DNA from: Streptomyces sp. NBC_01428
Lineage (GTDB): Bacteria > Actinomycetota > Actinomycetes > Streptomycetales > Streptomycetaceae
DNA: 64,000 nucleotides
Direction of reading: 5' to 3'
NCBI RefSeq assembly: GCF_036231965.1
Contig: NZ_CP109499.1
Coordinates: forward strand, 3,596,001 to 3,660,000
The stretch's first letter is position 1, and each line of letters starts with the position of its first letter. The translations under genes and the position numbers were made by a program. Shown piece by piece: positions 26,189 to 34,778 of the stretch. The notes under the pieces are model-generated. The model searched no databases, was not told the origin of the DNA, and worked only from the letters and a program-made list of their open reading frames with translations.

Positions 26189-26896
26189 TCAGTACCAGCT
26201 GTTCGCCTGCCAGAACGACCACGCCTCACAGGGGCTGCCGTACCGGCCGTTCATGTAGTTGAGGCCCCACTTGATCTGTGTGGCCGGGTTCGTCTGCCAG
26301 TCGGAACCGACGGACGACATCTTGGAACCGGGCAGAGCCTGGAAGAGACCGTAGGCACCGGACGAGGCGTTGACCGCCTTGTAGTTCCAGCTGGACTCGT
26401 GGTTCACGATGTTGCTGAAGCACTGGAACTGCCCGCTCGGCACCATCTGGCGAGCCATCGCCTGGATCTGCGCGACGGAGTACGAGGACTGGACGCTGAA
26501 GGTGGTCGCGTCGCGCGTCGCGGAACGGCTGGCCTTCTCCGCCGCTTCCTTGCGCTCCTTGGCCTCCTTCTCGGCCTTCGCAGCCTTCTCCGCGGCCTTC
26601 TGCTTGGCCACGGCGTCGTCGGCCGCCTGCTTGCGGGCGGATTCCTCCGCGTCCTTCTTGGCGCTCGCGTCCGCGGCGATGGCCTGCGCGTCGGCCTGCT
26701 GCGTCAGGGACGCGGTCTGCACCTGGGCCTGCTGACCCGTGGGGATGTCCGCGAGGAGGGTCGAGTCGCTTGCCGTCGCCTCGGCGTCGATCGAGGGCTG
26801 AGCGGTGCTGCCAGAGGCAACTCCGACGACGCTTCCAACGGCGGTGACCGCGGTGGCCGAAGCCACTGCGAATCCCCGGACCGAAATCCGGCTCAC
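26189..26896 (-). CDS. Secreted lytic-transglycosylase-like (SLT domain) protein
   Basis: A 235-residue exported protein. A signal-like N-terminus (RISVRGFAVASATAVTAVGSVVGVASG) is followed by a long Ala/Lys/Glu-rich coiled-coil helix (about residues 65-130: AKKDAEESARKQAADDAVAKQ and onward) and a C-terminal goose-lysozyme/SLT-like domain starting SVAQIQAMARQMVP. Its motifs are NIVNHESSWNYKAVNASSGAYGLFQALPGSKM, in which the catalytic Glu is in HESSW, and NPATQIKWGLNYMNGRYGSPCEAWSFW. It probably cleaves peptidoglycan glycan strands outside the cell during growth or germination. GTG 26896 is chosen because AAGGAA is six bases upstream; ATG 26914 would include that ribosome site in the coding region. 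Confidence 0.88.
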   Translation of the reverse strand: MSRISVRGFAVASATAVTAVGSVVGVASGSTAQPSIDAEATASDSTLLADIPTGQQAQVQTASLTQQADAQAIAADASAKKDAEESARKQAADDAVAKQKAAEKAAKAEKEAKERKEAAEKASRSATRDATTFSVQSSYSVAQIQAMARQMVPSGQFQCFSNIVNHESSWNYKAVNASSGAYGLFQALPGSKMSSVGSDWQTNPATQIKWGLNYMNGRYGSPCEAWSFWQANSWY

Positions 26897-27139
26897 ACGG
26901 TTTCCTTCCAGCATGCCCGCTTAGGTGACCCTCGCGGACGCAATCGTGCCCCTTGGCGCTGGCCTCCCAACTGCGGGGTCACGGGAGGCACGGGCCCGGT
27001 GGGCAACTCCCGCTCGGGGAGCGCCGCGTGGTGCGCGGGCGGCATACGACGGCTTTATGGAGTTCTGAGGTTCCGGTGGTGCCGTACCGCTGGGGGTACA
27101 GGTGTGTCGTATGCGGGGCCTGACAGGAAGGAGACTCTA
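26897..27139 (-). promoter_or_regulatory. Promoter and long structured 5' leader, possible c-di-AMP (ydaO) riboswitch
   Basis: Read on the minus strand, TTGCCT-N19-TAGAGT (-10 at 27139-27134) would start transcription near 27128 and give a leader of about 230 nt before the GTG at 26896. The leader is rich in short hairpins and near its end carries a GAGGGTCACCTAAGCGGG stretch resembling the conserved 3' part of ydaO/yuaA elements. Streptomyces cell-wall hydrolase genes are known to carry such c-di-AMP riboswitches, but I could not confirm the full consensus by eye. Confidence 0.4.
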
Positions 27140-27323
27140 GCCGTAACCAGACGGCGCAAGGCAATTCCCCGTCGCGTGTGAAAGCTCACACCTCGTTTGC
27201 GGCCGGTCTTTTCAGGAAACGGGCGCGCAGCAGGACGCCGCCCGGCTAGGCTCCTTCGCCTTTGCCGGACGGCGCCAACCAGCGTGTATCCACCACCCTT
27301 TGACCAGGTGGGGACAGTCGGGA
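27140..27323. other. Intergenic gap without recognised gene
   Basis: Together with the preceding leader this makes about 430 bases without a gene. Between the promoter of the transglycosylase-like gene and the PhoH stop I see no hairpin or coding signal; the PhoH transcript may read through. Confidence 0.5.
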
Positions 27324-28646
27324 TCAGATCTGCCCGTCCTCCAGCATTTCGGTCACGAGTGCCGCAATCTGGGACCTCTCCGAACGATTCAGCGTGACGT
27401 GCGCGAAGAGCGGATGGCCCTTCAACTTCTCGACGACGGCGACCACTCCGTCGTACCGCCCGACCCGCAGATTGTCCCTTTGCGCCACATCGTGGGTCAG
27501 AACGACCCGCGAGTTGGCGCCGATCCGGGAGAGGACCGTCAGCAGGACGTTCCGTTCCAGGGACTGGGCCTCGTCCACGATCACGAACGCGTCGTGCAGG
27601 GAACGGCCGCGGATGTGGGTGAGCGGCAGGACCTCCAGCATGCCGCGCGCCGTGACCTCCTCGATGACCTCGCGGCTGGCGACCGCGGAGAGCGTGTCGA
27701 ACACCGCCTGGGCCCAGGGGCCCATCTTCTCGGACTCGGAGCCGGGCAGATAGCCGAGCTCCTGTCCGCCCACCGCGTAGAGCGGCCGGAAGACCATCAC
27801 CTTCTGGTGCTGGCGGCGTTCGAGGACGGCCTCCAGGCCCGCGCAGAGCGCGAGCGCGGACTTGCCGGTGCCGGCCCGGCCGCCCATCGACAGGATCCCG
27901 ATGTCCGGGTCGAGCAGCAGATCCAGCGCGATGCGCTGCTCCGCGCTGCGGCCCTTGATGCCGAACGCCTCCCGGTCGCCGCGCACCAGCCGGACGTTGC
28001 CCTCGGCGGTGACACGGCCGAGGGCCTTGCCACGCTCCGACTGGATCGTCAGGCCCGTGTGCACGGGCAGGTCGGCCGCTTCGGGGACGTAGACGTGTCC
28101 CTCCTCGAAGAGGATGTCCACCTGTTCGCCCGGCAGGGTCAGTTCGGACATTCCGGTCCAGCCGGAGGAGCCCGTGATGGCCAGCTCCGCGCGGTACTCC
28201 TCGGCGAGGAGGCCCACGGAGGAGGCCTTGATCCTGAGCGGCAGGTCCTTCGAGACGACGGTGACGTCGAATCCCTCGGCCTGGAGATTGCGGGCGACGG
28301 CGAGGATGCGGGAGTCGTTGTCCCCCAGGCGATACCCGCTGGGCAGGACGCTGGGGTCCGAGTGGTTGAGCTCGACGCGTACGGTCCCGCCGAGCTCCCC
28401 GACCGGGATCGGGGAGTCGAGGCGGCCGTGCCGGACCCGGAACTCGTCGAGCAGGCGCAGTGCCTGCCGGGCGAAGTAGCCGAGCTCGGGATGGTGCCGC
28501 TTGGCCTCCAGCTCCGTGACCACGACGATCGGGAGCACCACTTCATGCTCGTCGAAGCGGCTCAGAGCATTGGGATCGGCCAGCAGGACGCTGGTGTCGA
28601 GAACATAGGTGCGCCGGTCAGGCATGCGGCGCTTAGTGCTGGTCAC
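27324..28646 (-). CDS. PIN-PhoH family ATPase (ribonuclease-helicase type)
   Basis: A 440-residue cytosolic fusion of an N-terminal PIN nuclease domain (about residues 8-150: [47 protein letters not shown] supply the acidic cluster) and a C-terminal PhoH ATPase (about 230-440: Walker [32 protein letters not shown] as Walker B). PhoH2-type proteins unwind and cut RNA. The start is uncertain: GTG 28646 or 28649 or ATG 28625 (MPDRRTYVL), none with a strong ribosome site. A nine-bp hairpin at 28794-28816 lies in its presumed leader. No toxin/antitoxin partner gene (PhoAT type) is seen upstream. Confidence 0.92.
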   Translation of the reverse strand: MTSTKRRMPDRRTYVLDTSVLLADPNALSRFDEHEVVLPIVVVTELEAKRHHPELGYFARQALRLLDEFRVRHGRLDSPIPVGELGGTVRVELNHSDPSVLPSGYRLGDNDSRILAVARNLQAEGFDVTVVSKDLPLRIKASSVGLLAEEYRAELAITGSSGWTGMSELTLPGEQVDILFEEGHVYVPEAADLPVHTGLTIQSERGKALGRVTAEGNVRLVRGDREAFGIKGRSAEQRIALDLLLDPDIGILSMGGRAGTGKSALALCAGLEAVLERRQHQKVMVFRPLYAVGGQELGYLPGSESEKMGPWAQAVFDTLSAVASREVIEEVTARGMLEVLPLTHIRGRSLHDAFVIVDEAQSLERNVLLTVLSRIGANSRVVLTHDVAQRDNLRVGRYDGVVAVVEKLKGHPLFAHVTLNRSERSQIAALVTEMLEDGQI

Positions 28647-28969
28647 CACGGAAGGACGTACCCCCTCGGATGAGGTCGGGGAGCGACGAAGGAGATCTGG
28701 ACCGGTCTCGGGCACCGATGCACGGGCCGAGAACCGGCCCTCCGCTTCGTCCGTACTGACCGCACGGTCGGGCTGGTGCAAGGGGCCTCCCGGGCGGACG
28801 GCCCCGTGCCGTCCGCTGAGATACGACACCCGTGGTTCGGGCGTCGACCTGCAAGCGTTATGCCCTCGAACGAGCCAAGCCATGCAGCCGGAGCGGACGG
28901 CGCGTGCGTTAACTCCTGATGACGTACGCCCCCCGGGGCGCCCGCGACCTCACCGCGGGACCCCGGAAA
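28647..28969. other. Intergenic region upstream of phoH
   Basis: About 320 bases without a gene. It contains a perfect 9-bp hairpin (28794-28802 with 28808-28816) that would be in the 5' leader of the PhoH transcript. Next to the uppS stop lies a weak short hairpin near 28949-28967. No small gene is supported. Confidence 0.5.
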
Positions 28970-29743
28970 TCAGCCGCCGTAGCGGCGGTGTCGCGCCGCG
29001 TAGTCACGCAGCGCGCGCAGGAAGTCGACCTTGCGGAACGCCGGCCAGAAGACTTCGCAGAAGAAGTACTCGGAGTGGGCCGTCTGCCAGAGCATGAATC
29101 CGGACAGGCGCTGCTCTCCGCTGGTCCGGATCACCAGGTCGGGGTCGGGCTGGGCACCGGTGTAGAGGTGCTTGCCGATCAGGTCGACGTCGACGGCCTC
29201 GGCGAGTTCCTCCATGGAGGTGCCCTTGTCGTCGGCGTCGAGGATCATCGCGCGGACGGCGTCCGCGATCTCCTGGCGTCCGCCGTAGCCGATGGCGACG
29301 TTGACGACTATCCCCTCGACGTGGGCGGTGGTCTCCTCGGCCTCCTTGAGGGCCGACTGCATCTGCGAGGGCAGGATGTCGGGCGTGCCGACGTGATGCA
29401 CCCGCCAGCGGCCGTCGGCCGCGAGGGTGCGGACGACGCCCTCGATGATGCCGAGCAGCGGGCCGAGCTCCTCCTGCGGGCGGTCGAAGTTGTCGGTGGA
29501 CAGCAGCCACAGGGTGACGACCTCGACGTCCGTCTCGGAGCACCAGCCGAGGAACTCCTCGATCTTGTCGGCTCCGGCACGGTGGCCCTGGGCGGTGGTG
29601 GAACCCGCCGCCTTCGCCCAGCGCCGGTTGCCGTCCATGATGACCCCGATGTGCTTCGGCACCTGGTCGTGGTCGAGGTGGCCTTCCACCCTGCGTGCAT
29701 AGAACCTGACCAGCAGACGGCGCAGGTTGTCGCGCAAGGTCAC
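28970..29743 (-). CDS. uppS: Isoprenyl transferase (cis-prenyl diphosphate synthase, UppS family)
   Basis: A 257-residue cis-prenyltransferase that condenses isopentenyl diphosphate onto farnesyl or geranyl diphosphate to make the undecaprenyl (or shorter) carrier lipid for wall synthesis. Motifs: HIGVIMDGNRRWAK (catalytic Asp in MDGN), GHRAGADKIEEFLGWC, LWLLSTDNFDRP, and the C-terminal RTSGEQRLSGFMLWQTAHSEYFF. Actinobacteria often have two such enzymes with different chain lengths; which one this is cannot be told. It stands alone on the minus strand. Confidence 0.95.
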   Translation of the reverse strand: MTLRDNLRRLLVRFYARRVEGHLDHDQVPKHIGVIMDGNRRWAKAAGSTTAQGHRAGADKIEEFLGWCSETDVEVVTLWLLSTDNFDRPQEELGPLLGIIEGVVRTLAADGRWRVHHVGTPDILPSQMQSALKEAEETTAHVEGIVVNVAIGYGGRQEIADAVRAMILDADDKGTSMEELAEAVDVDLIGKHLYTGAQPDPDLVIRTSGEQRLSGFMLWQTAHSEYFFCEVFWPAFRKVDFLRALRDYAARHRRYGG

Positions 29744-30497
29744 GTGTTGTCAGCCCCTCCGTGCGGATGGGACAGGCGCGCCCGAGCACAGTCCCTGTCC
29801 ATATGGCGGTCCCCCGGGGCGAAGCCTACCCCCGTGAAACAGGGGCTCCGCCAAGGGGTGTCAGAGACCTGACAGTGCGGCACGGCAGGGCCCGAACGCG
29901 CTCCGGCCGTCGTGCCCGGCGCCTCGAGGAGGGGACTGGATGCCACTCCCCCGACCGCACCGGACGATGCGGGACGCCCGGACCCCGGGCCGGAAACCCA
30001 CCGCCGAGGGACGCCCGGGCCCACGAGAGAGGACGGGTGTCCGCCAGGAAGGGCTGGTCGGGGACGGACCCGCCGCGCAGGGCGGCACTGTGTCACCGGA
30101 TTCCCCGGCCTCCACCGGCGCCCCGCCCGGGGGGCGCACGGGGGCGCCTGCCGCACGGGCCGACGCGGGCACAAAAAACGGGCCGGTCCGTGGGGGGGAG
30201 ACGGACCGGCCCGAGGGGGGGTTTCCACCATAACCCTTCGTAAGTGATGCTGCGTGCATCCGCGTGCCACAACTACTCTCCGGAGTCGGCCGACGACGCC
30301 GGGATGAGCGCGGAACTATCGATTCCGGGTGTGATCATGGCCGAATCCCAGCTGATTCAAAGGGAATCGCGAAGGATCGGTGGAGATCCAATGGGTTCGG
30401 AGCCGTTCCAGGGGGAGCACCCCGATGCCCGGCGAGGTACTCCGGGCGGGTGACGGGCGTGGCGTACTCCCTTGACGCCGCCGCTAGCTTCGCAGCC
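29744..30497. other. Long intergenic region (about 750 bases)
   Basis: No confident gene. It contains a clear minus-strand terminator (30179-30213) and a lower-GC stretch (30234-30420). A 69-codon plus-strand frame (30244-30453) has poor third-position G/C and no recognised domain, so I do not call it. See the finding on an orphan terminator. Confidence 0.6.
30173..30213 (-). terminator. Intrinsic terminator on the minus strand
   Basis: A perfect 13-bp stem (30179-30191 with 30201-30213) with a 9-base loop is followed, in minus-strand direction, by six T residues (A6 at 30173-30178). This is the most canonical intrinsic terminator in the window, yet the nearest upstream minus-strand gene ends at 31166. 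Confidence 0.85.
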
Positions 30498-30833
30498 ATG
30501 ACGACCTTCACGACGGAGCGAACGTCCGGGCCGGTCCCGCTGGAACGGGCCGCGACGGCGCGCGCCCGGCGACGCGGGCTGCTCGGGCGCGACGGGATCG
30601 AGGGTGCGCTGCTGCTGACCCCGGCGAGCTCGGTGCACACCCTGGGGATGCGGTTCCCGATCGACGTCGCCTACCTGGACCGCGCGTCACGGGTCCTGGC
30701 GGTACGCACGATGCGTCCGGGCCGGGTGGGACTTCCCCGGCCACGGGCCCGGGCGGTCCTGGAGGCGGAGGCCGGCTCCATGGAGCGGTGGGGCGTGGAG
30801 CGTGGCGTACGGGTCGTGGTCCAGGACGGCTGA
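30498..30833 (+). CDS. DUF192 family protein
   Basis: A 111-residue protein of the DUF192 family of small beta-rich proteins, function unknown. Typical features are ARRRGLLGRDGIEGALLLTPASSVHTLGMRFPIDVAYLD (the leading G-L-x-GR and H-T-x-x-M-x-F-P-I-D-V motifs) and the C-terminal VLEAEAGSMERWGVERG. No signal peptide is seen, unlike many Gram-negative members. ATG 30498 is the family-consistent start; longer frames cross non-coding DNA. In actinobacteria DUF192 genes often lie near Tad pilus loci, as here, but a functional link is not established. Confidence 0.88.
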   Translation: MTTFTTERTSGPVPLERAATARARRRGLLGRDGIEGALLLTPASSVHTLGMRFPIDVAYLDRASRVLAVRTMRPGRVGLPRPRARAVLEAEAGSMERWGVERGVRVVVQDG

Positions 30834-30856
30834 CGTCACGTCACTCCACGAAGGCA

Positions 30857-30887
30857 GCACCGCGCAGCCCCCTCCACTGCGCGGTGC
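30857..30887 (+). terminator. Terminator after the DUF192 gene
   Basis: A perfect 11-bp stem (30857-30867 with 30877-30887) and 9-base loop, 24 bases past the stop. Confidence 0.75.
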
Positions 30888-31165
30888 CACACGCGCAGCT
30901 TTGCTCACGCGAATTACCTTGGCCTGAACTTACGTCAGGCGAACAGCCCAGGCGAGCCACTCCCGATAACGATGTGGAAACCCTGTGCAGATCGGCCGGT
31001 TGACGTCCGGCGCTCACCCCGCACCCGTCCGCCATCCGGACGGTCATCTCATACCGAGTGCCCTTCATTGGGGTGTTTTCGGTCATTCCCGCGAGCGGGC
31101 CGCGAGCCGCCCTCTCGCCCGGGCAACGGACGATCGCGCGGCCGGTACTCCCCTGCGGGCACCGG
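30888..31165. other. Intergenic region without recognised gene
   Basis: A comparatively A/T-rich gap of about 280 bases between the DUF192 terminator and the end of the methyltransferase gene. It holds isolated promoter-like words such as TTGACG near 31000 but no matched -10 box and no credible coding frame. Confidence 0.4.
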
Positions 31166-31942
31166 TCAGGCAGCCTCGCCCGGCTTGCGTGCCTCGATCA
31201 GGAAACGGCTGCTGTGGGCGACGAAGGGACCCTGCGCCTGGATCTGCTCGTGCAGGGCGCGCAGCCGGGGCCGGTACGCCTCGACGGTGAATCCGGGGAC
31301 CATCCAGATCACCTTGCGCAGGAAGTGGACGACGGCTCCGATGTCCCGGAACTCGACGCGCAGCCGTTCCGAGCGCAGGTCGACGACATCGAGCCCGGCG
31401 GCTTCGGCGGCGCGTCGGGCGGCTTCCGGGTCCCGGCCGGTGCGGACCTCCTCGGGCAGCGGGCCGAGGAAGTACTCCACGAGTTCGAAGACACTGGCCG
31501 GCCCGACCTGCTGGGAGAAGTAGGTGCCGCCGGGGCAGAGCACGCGGGCGATCTCGTCCCAGTGGGTCGCCACCGGGTGCCGGCTCGTCACCAGGTCGAA
31601 CGCGCCGTCGGCGAACGGCAGCGGGGCCTCCTCCGGGGACGCGACGACCACGGCACCACGGGGGTGGAGCAGCGCGGTCGCCTTGGCGACGTTCGGCGGC
31701 CAGCCCTCGGTGGCGGCGAGGAGCGGGGGCAGCTTCGGGGCGGAGTTCAGCACCTCGCCGCCGCCTGTCTGGAGGTCGAGGGCGGCGCGGGCGCGGCCCA
31801 GCCGCTCCCCCATCGCCCGCGCGTACCCCCACGAGGGCCGCTCCTCGGTGGCCCGCCCCTCGAACCAGGAGAAGTCCCAGCCGTCGACGGACGCGGCCTC
31901 GGCTTCGGCGACGAGGTCCTCGAAGGTGCGCGTGGTGGTCAT
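31166..31942 (-). CDS. Class I SAM-dependent methyltransferase
   Basis: A 258-residue Rossmann-type methyltransferase. Motif I is ALDLQTGGGEVLN (glycine-rich SAM loop), the acidic/central part AVVVASPEEAPLPFADGAFDLVTSRHPV, followed by EIARVLCPGGTYFSQQVGP and the C-terminal VWMVPG-like substrate region KVIWMVPGFTVEAYRP. It belongs to the general Methyltransf_11 group; the substrate is unknown. It is the last gene of the minus-strand block, 58 bases after the LLM oxidoreductase gene, with no other link to it visible. ATG 31942 gives the family-length start. Confidence 0.85.
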   Translation of the reverse strand: MTTTRTFEDLVAEAEAASVDGWDFSWFEGRATEERPSWGYARAMGERLGRARAALDLQTGGGEVLNSAPKLPPLLAATEGWPPNVAKATALLHPRGAVVVASPEEAPLPFADGAFDLVTSRHPVATHWDEIARVLCPGGTYFSQQVGPASVFELVEYFLGPLPEEVRTGRDPEAARRAAEAAGLDVVDLRSERLRVEFRDIGAVVHFLRKVIWMVPGFTVEAYRPRLRALHEQIQAQGPFVAHSSRFLIEARKPGEAA

Positions 31943-32000
31943 GGGCGCATTGTCGCAACGGGCGGGGCCTGCGGCGACGGATTTTCGAGGGCCCCGGGGC

Positions 32001-32876
32001 TCAGGGGACCAGGGGGCGCACCTGCTCGGCGGCGAAGCGGACGAAGCCCTCGGGATCCGGTTCGTCGGCGGTGGGCTGGAGGACCACGGTGTCGGCTCCC
32101 CCGTCCACGACCCGCCGGACGGCCTCGGCGACGGCCTCCGCGTCCCCGGCGGCCCCGTGTCCCGCCGCCGGGTCCTCGCCGTCGGCGACCATCTCGGCGC
32201 GCAGCCGGGCGGCCGCGTCGGGCCCGGTCGCGGCATGGAGATAGACGATCACCCGGTGCCGGCCGTCCGTCCGGCCGGCCTTCTTCCGTCCCTCCTCGAT
32301 GAGGTCCCGGGCACGCCGTACCCCGTCGGGGGTCGTCGACGCCGTGAGGACGGTTCCGTCGGCGGCCTCTCCGGCGAGCCGGAGCGTCCGGGGACCGGTG
32401 GCGCCGGTGAGGATCTCGGGCGCCGAGGCGGGCGGCCAGTCGAGGGCGACCCCGTCCAGCTTCACGTAGCGGCCCTCCGTGGACACACGGTCGCCGTGCA
32501 GCAGGGCGCGCAGCGCGTCGAGGTGTTCGCGCAGCAGCGTGAGGGGTGATGCGGCGCGTGCTCCCACCTGTTCCATCCAGTCCTGGACGCCGTGGCCGAC
32601 CGCGACGGCCGCGCGTCCCGGGAAGAGCCGGTGCAGGGTGGCGGCCTCCATGGCGGTCACGGCGACGTTCCGCAGCGGGACCGGGAGCAGGCCGACGCCG
32701 ACCTTCAGACGTTCGGTCCAGGCGAGGGCGGCCGCGGCGGCGGAGACGCCCCCTTCGAGAAAGCAGTCCTCCCACAGCCACAGTTCGTCGAGCCCCGCCG
32801 CGTCCGCCGCGCGCGCCACGGCACGCAGGCGTTCGGGGGGCAGTTGCGGCCGGAAGACAACACCGAGTGACGTCAT
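32001..32876 (-). CDS. LLM-class F420-dependent oxidoreductase
   Basis: A 291-residue luciferase-like TIM-barrel flavin/F420 enzyme. Visible are the N-terminal GVVFRPQLPPERLRAVARAADAAGLDELWLWED, LKVGVGLLPVPLRNVAVTAMEAATLHRLFPGR, GHGVQDWMEQVGA (F420 phosphate binding) and TGATGPRTLRLAGEAADG. Most actinobacterial members use coenzyme F420 to oxidise or reduce unknown substrates. Its start is 40 bases after the stop of the OmpA-like gene, so it may ride on the pilus operon transcript. Confidence 0.85.
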   Translation of the reverse strand: MTSLGVVFRPQLPPERLRAVARAADAAGLDELWLWEDCFLEGGVSAAAAALAWTERLKVGVGLLPVPLRNVAVTAMEAATLHRLFPGRAAVAVGHGVQDWMEQVGARAASPLTLLREHLDALRALLHGDRVSTEGRYVKLDGVALDWPPASAPEILTGATGPRTLRLAGEAADGTVLTASTTPDGVRRARDLIEEGRKKAGRTDGRHRVIVYLHAATGPDAAARLRAEMVADGEDPAAGHGAAGDAEAVAEAVRRVVDGGADTVVLQPTADEPDPEGFVRFAAEQVRPLVP

Positions 32877-32916
32877 CCCGCCTTCCTACCGACGCCGCGC
32901 CCCCGCGACAAGCGCT

Positions 32917-33558
32917 TTACGACGCGTCGCCGGCCGAGCCCCTCGGGAAGGACACCTCCACACGGCGGTTCTTGCGGCGGCCCTGCTCCGAGGTGTTGTC
33001 GGCGATCGGGTAGTCCTCGCTGTAGCCCCGCACCTCGAACGTGATGTCCGTGTCCGACGAACCGAGCGCGGCGGCCAGCCGGTCGTGGACCTGCTCCGCG
33101 CGGTTCTTCGACAGGCTCAGACCGTGCGCGTACGAGCCGAGGTTGTCGGTGAAGCCGAAGACGCGGACGGTGGTGGCCTTCTGTGCCTTGATCTCGTCCG
33201 CGATCGCCTGGATACGGGACTGGGCGTCCGGGTTCAGTTTCGAGCTGTCCTTCGGGAAGAGGACCTCGGCCTGGAGCGCGAACGTCACATCCGCGTTGGT
33301 GTCCTCCCGGCGCTCCTCGCCTCCCAGGTCCTCGACGACCGACTTGATGTCCAGCACCTTGGCGCCCGCGAGCGTGGCACCGTCGGCCAGCTTGAGCCCG
33401 GGACTGTTGGCGTCGACGTCCGGGGGTGGGGACGTGGTGACGCTGCCGGGTGGGGCGCTGGGGTCGTCGTCGGCGTGGGCGGGGCCCCCGGCAAGGATCA
33501 GGGTGGCCAGCACGGCCAGCGCCGTGAAGGTATGGGCGCTGCGAGGGGTGGCGGCCAT
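32917..33558 (-). CDS. OmpA-family peptidoglycan-binding exported protein
   Basis: A 213-residue secreted protein with a signal peptide (TFTALAVLATLILAGGPAHA, cleavage after AHA about residue 29) and a C-terminal OmpA/MotB-like domain (about residues 90-205): VLFPKDSSKLNPDAQSRIQAIADEIK, VRVFGFTDNLGSYAHGLSLSKNRAEQVHDRL, and RRKNRRVEVSF. The Asp and Arg that bind diaminopimelate are in TDN and NRR. In a Gram-positive cell it would bind wall peptidoglycan from outside the membrane. It follows the lipoprotein gene by 2 bases at the end of the Tad operon, so it may anchor or open the wall for the pilus. Confidence 0.88.
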   Translation of the reverse strand: MAATPRSAHTFTALAVLATLILAGGPAHADDDPSAPPGSVTTSPPPDVDANSPGLKLADGATLAGAKVLDIKSVVEDLGGEERREDTNADVTFALQAEVLFPKDSSKLNPDAQSRIQAIADEIKAQKATTVRVFGFTDNLGSYAHGLSLSKNRAEQVHDRLAAALGSSDTDITFEVRGYSEDYPIADNTSEQGRRKNRRVEVSFPRGSAGDAS

Positions 33559-33560
33559 GG

Positions 33561-34151
33561 CTACTCACCCTCGGAGAGGTCGACGGAGGTCGGGGGCAGG
33601 GCACCGACCTGGAAGCTGACCGTGTCCGTGCCGTCCGGCGGAGCGGGGAACTGAGCGAACCACGATGCCGTGTCTCCGGGCCTCAGGCGCGAGAACTTCG
33701 TGCAGAGGCACCGCCCCGATGTGTCCCGCAGGACGAGGTACTTCTTCTTGCCCTTCTCGTCGACGAGGCTCGCGCCGGAGAGAGAACCGCCGTTGCCCGC
33801 CAACTCCGTCTCGTTGCTCTGCCAGTCGGCGCCGAGCCAGGAACTGCTTCCGCCGTTGGTGACCTGTCCCGCCACCGTCACAAAACCGCCCTGATCGCGC
33901 TGGGCGGAGTTGATGGTCACGGTGATGTCGCCGTCCTTCGCCGTCGCCAGGACCTTGTCGGCGGAAGGCGTCGACGACTCCTTGCTCCCACCGTCGTCCT
34001 GACTGGCGGTGGGCGACGAAGCGGCGGAACTCTCATTCGACTTGTCGTCGCCGCCGCTTCCACCGCAGCCGGCCACCGTGAGGAGCAGCCCAGTCGTGAT
34101 CGCCACCGCGGTCATTGCCCTGCGGCCCATCATGGCGTGCCGGAGATCCAT
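33561..34151 (-). CDS. Putative lipoprotein of the Tad locus
   Basis: A 196-residue exported protein with a lipobox (TTGLLLTVAGCGGSG, lipidated Cys29) after a twin-Arg-like basic start, a Ser/Asp/Lys linker (about 30-65) and a beta-rich domain (about 68-196) with GDITVTINSAQRDQGGFVTVAGQVTNGGS and FAQFPAPPDGTDTVSFQVGALPP, resembling DUF4352/immunoglobulin-like domains of actinobacterial lipoproteins. It is packed between the TadG-like gene (15 bases) and the OmpA-like gene (2 bases), so it is probably a component of the same envelope machine. Confidence 0.75.
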   Translation of the reverse strand: MDLRHAMMGRRAMTAVAITTGLLLTVAGCGGSGGDDKSNESSAASSPTASQDDGGSKESSTPSADKVLATAKDGDITVTINSAQRDQGGFVTVAGQVTNGGSSSWLGADWQSNETELAGNGGSLSGASLVDEKGKKKYLVLRDTSGRCLCTKFSRLRPGDTASWFAQFPAPPDGTDTVSFQVGALPPTSVDLSEGE

Positions 34152-34166
34152 TGGTACGGCTTCCTC

Positions 34167-34778
34167 TCACTCGGCCAGATGCACAGAGAACAGCACATTC
34201 GCGTCCGGCAGGTCGTCCGGATTGAAATCTCCGGGGTCGATGTTCACGATCTGCCCGTCGCAGTCCAGCTCGACGGGTTTCGTGGGGTCCGTGTCCGGGG
34301 CGAAGTCGCAGCGCGGTTGGATGACAGCCACGGCGTGAGCCTCTGCGTGCTTGTTCTCGGTGCCAGGAATGATCGAGTCGCCGACGGTGTAGTTCGTCCG
34401 GATGCCGACCCGGTAGCCGGGAAACCCGTCCGAGACTGTGGGCTGTGCACCCCCCTGAACGGTCGAGTCGTTCTCGGAGGCCAGCTGTTGGGCGGCTGCC
34501 GTGGCTCCCACTCCCCGTGGCCCCTGGAGTCCGGTCAGCCAGTCCAGCCAGTCGTCGTCCTGACCCACAGCGGCCTTCAGACCGTCCATCAGTTCATCGC
34601 GTGCGTCCTGGGCGGCGGCCAACGCAGAAGCGTCCGCCGCGGTTTGAGCTCCATTGCGGGCGGACGCTGCTTGGGCGAAGGCGAAGAAGGCGAACGCGGC
34701 GAAGAGCAGAATCCCCGTCAGCCAGATGTAGATCGGGAGAGTCTGCCCTCGGTCACCGCGGAGGAGGGGCGGGGTCAG
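34167..34778 (-). CDS. TadG-like Tad pilus assembly protein, probable CTG start
   Basis: About 203 residues: LLRGDRGQTLPIYIWLTGILLFAAFAFFAFAQAASARNGAQTAADASALAAAQ is the typical N-terminal membrane anchor and helix of Gram-positive TadE/TadG-like pilus proteins, followed by an extracytoplasmic domain with two cysteines. There is no ATG, GTG or TTG in frame near the start of this region; the only sensible start is a CTG at 34778 that overlaps the stop of the pilin gene (CTGA), with a GGCGG upstream. An extended frame runs back through the pilin gene in another frame and is not credible. It lacks the Glu of true TadE pseudopilins. Confidence 0.65.
   Translation of the reverse strand: MTPPLLRGDRGQTLPIYIWLTGILLFAAFAFFAFAQAASARNGAQTAADASALAAAQDARDELMDGLKAAVGQDDDWLDWLTGLQGPRGVGATAAAQQLASENDSTVQGGAQPTVSDGFPGYRVGIRTNYTVGDSIIPGTENKHAEAHAVAVIQPRCDFAPDTDPTKPVELDCDGQIVNIDPGDFNPDDLPDANVLFSVHLAE

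Noticed and set aside
30244..30453. 69-codon plus-strand frame before the DUF192 gene
   Set aside because: Third-position G/C is about 65 percent, well below real genes here, with no domain and no convincing ribosome site.
30472..30490. TTGACG and TAGCTT before the DUF192 gene taken as a promoter
   Set aside because: The two boxes are only seven bases apart, too close for a sigma-70-type promoter.
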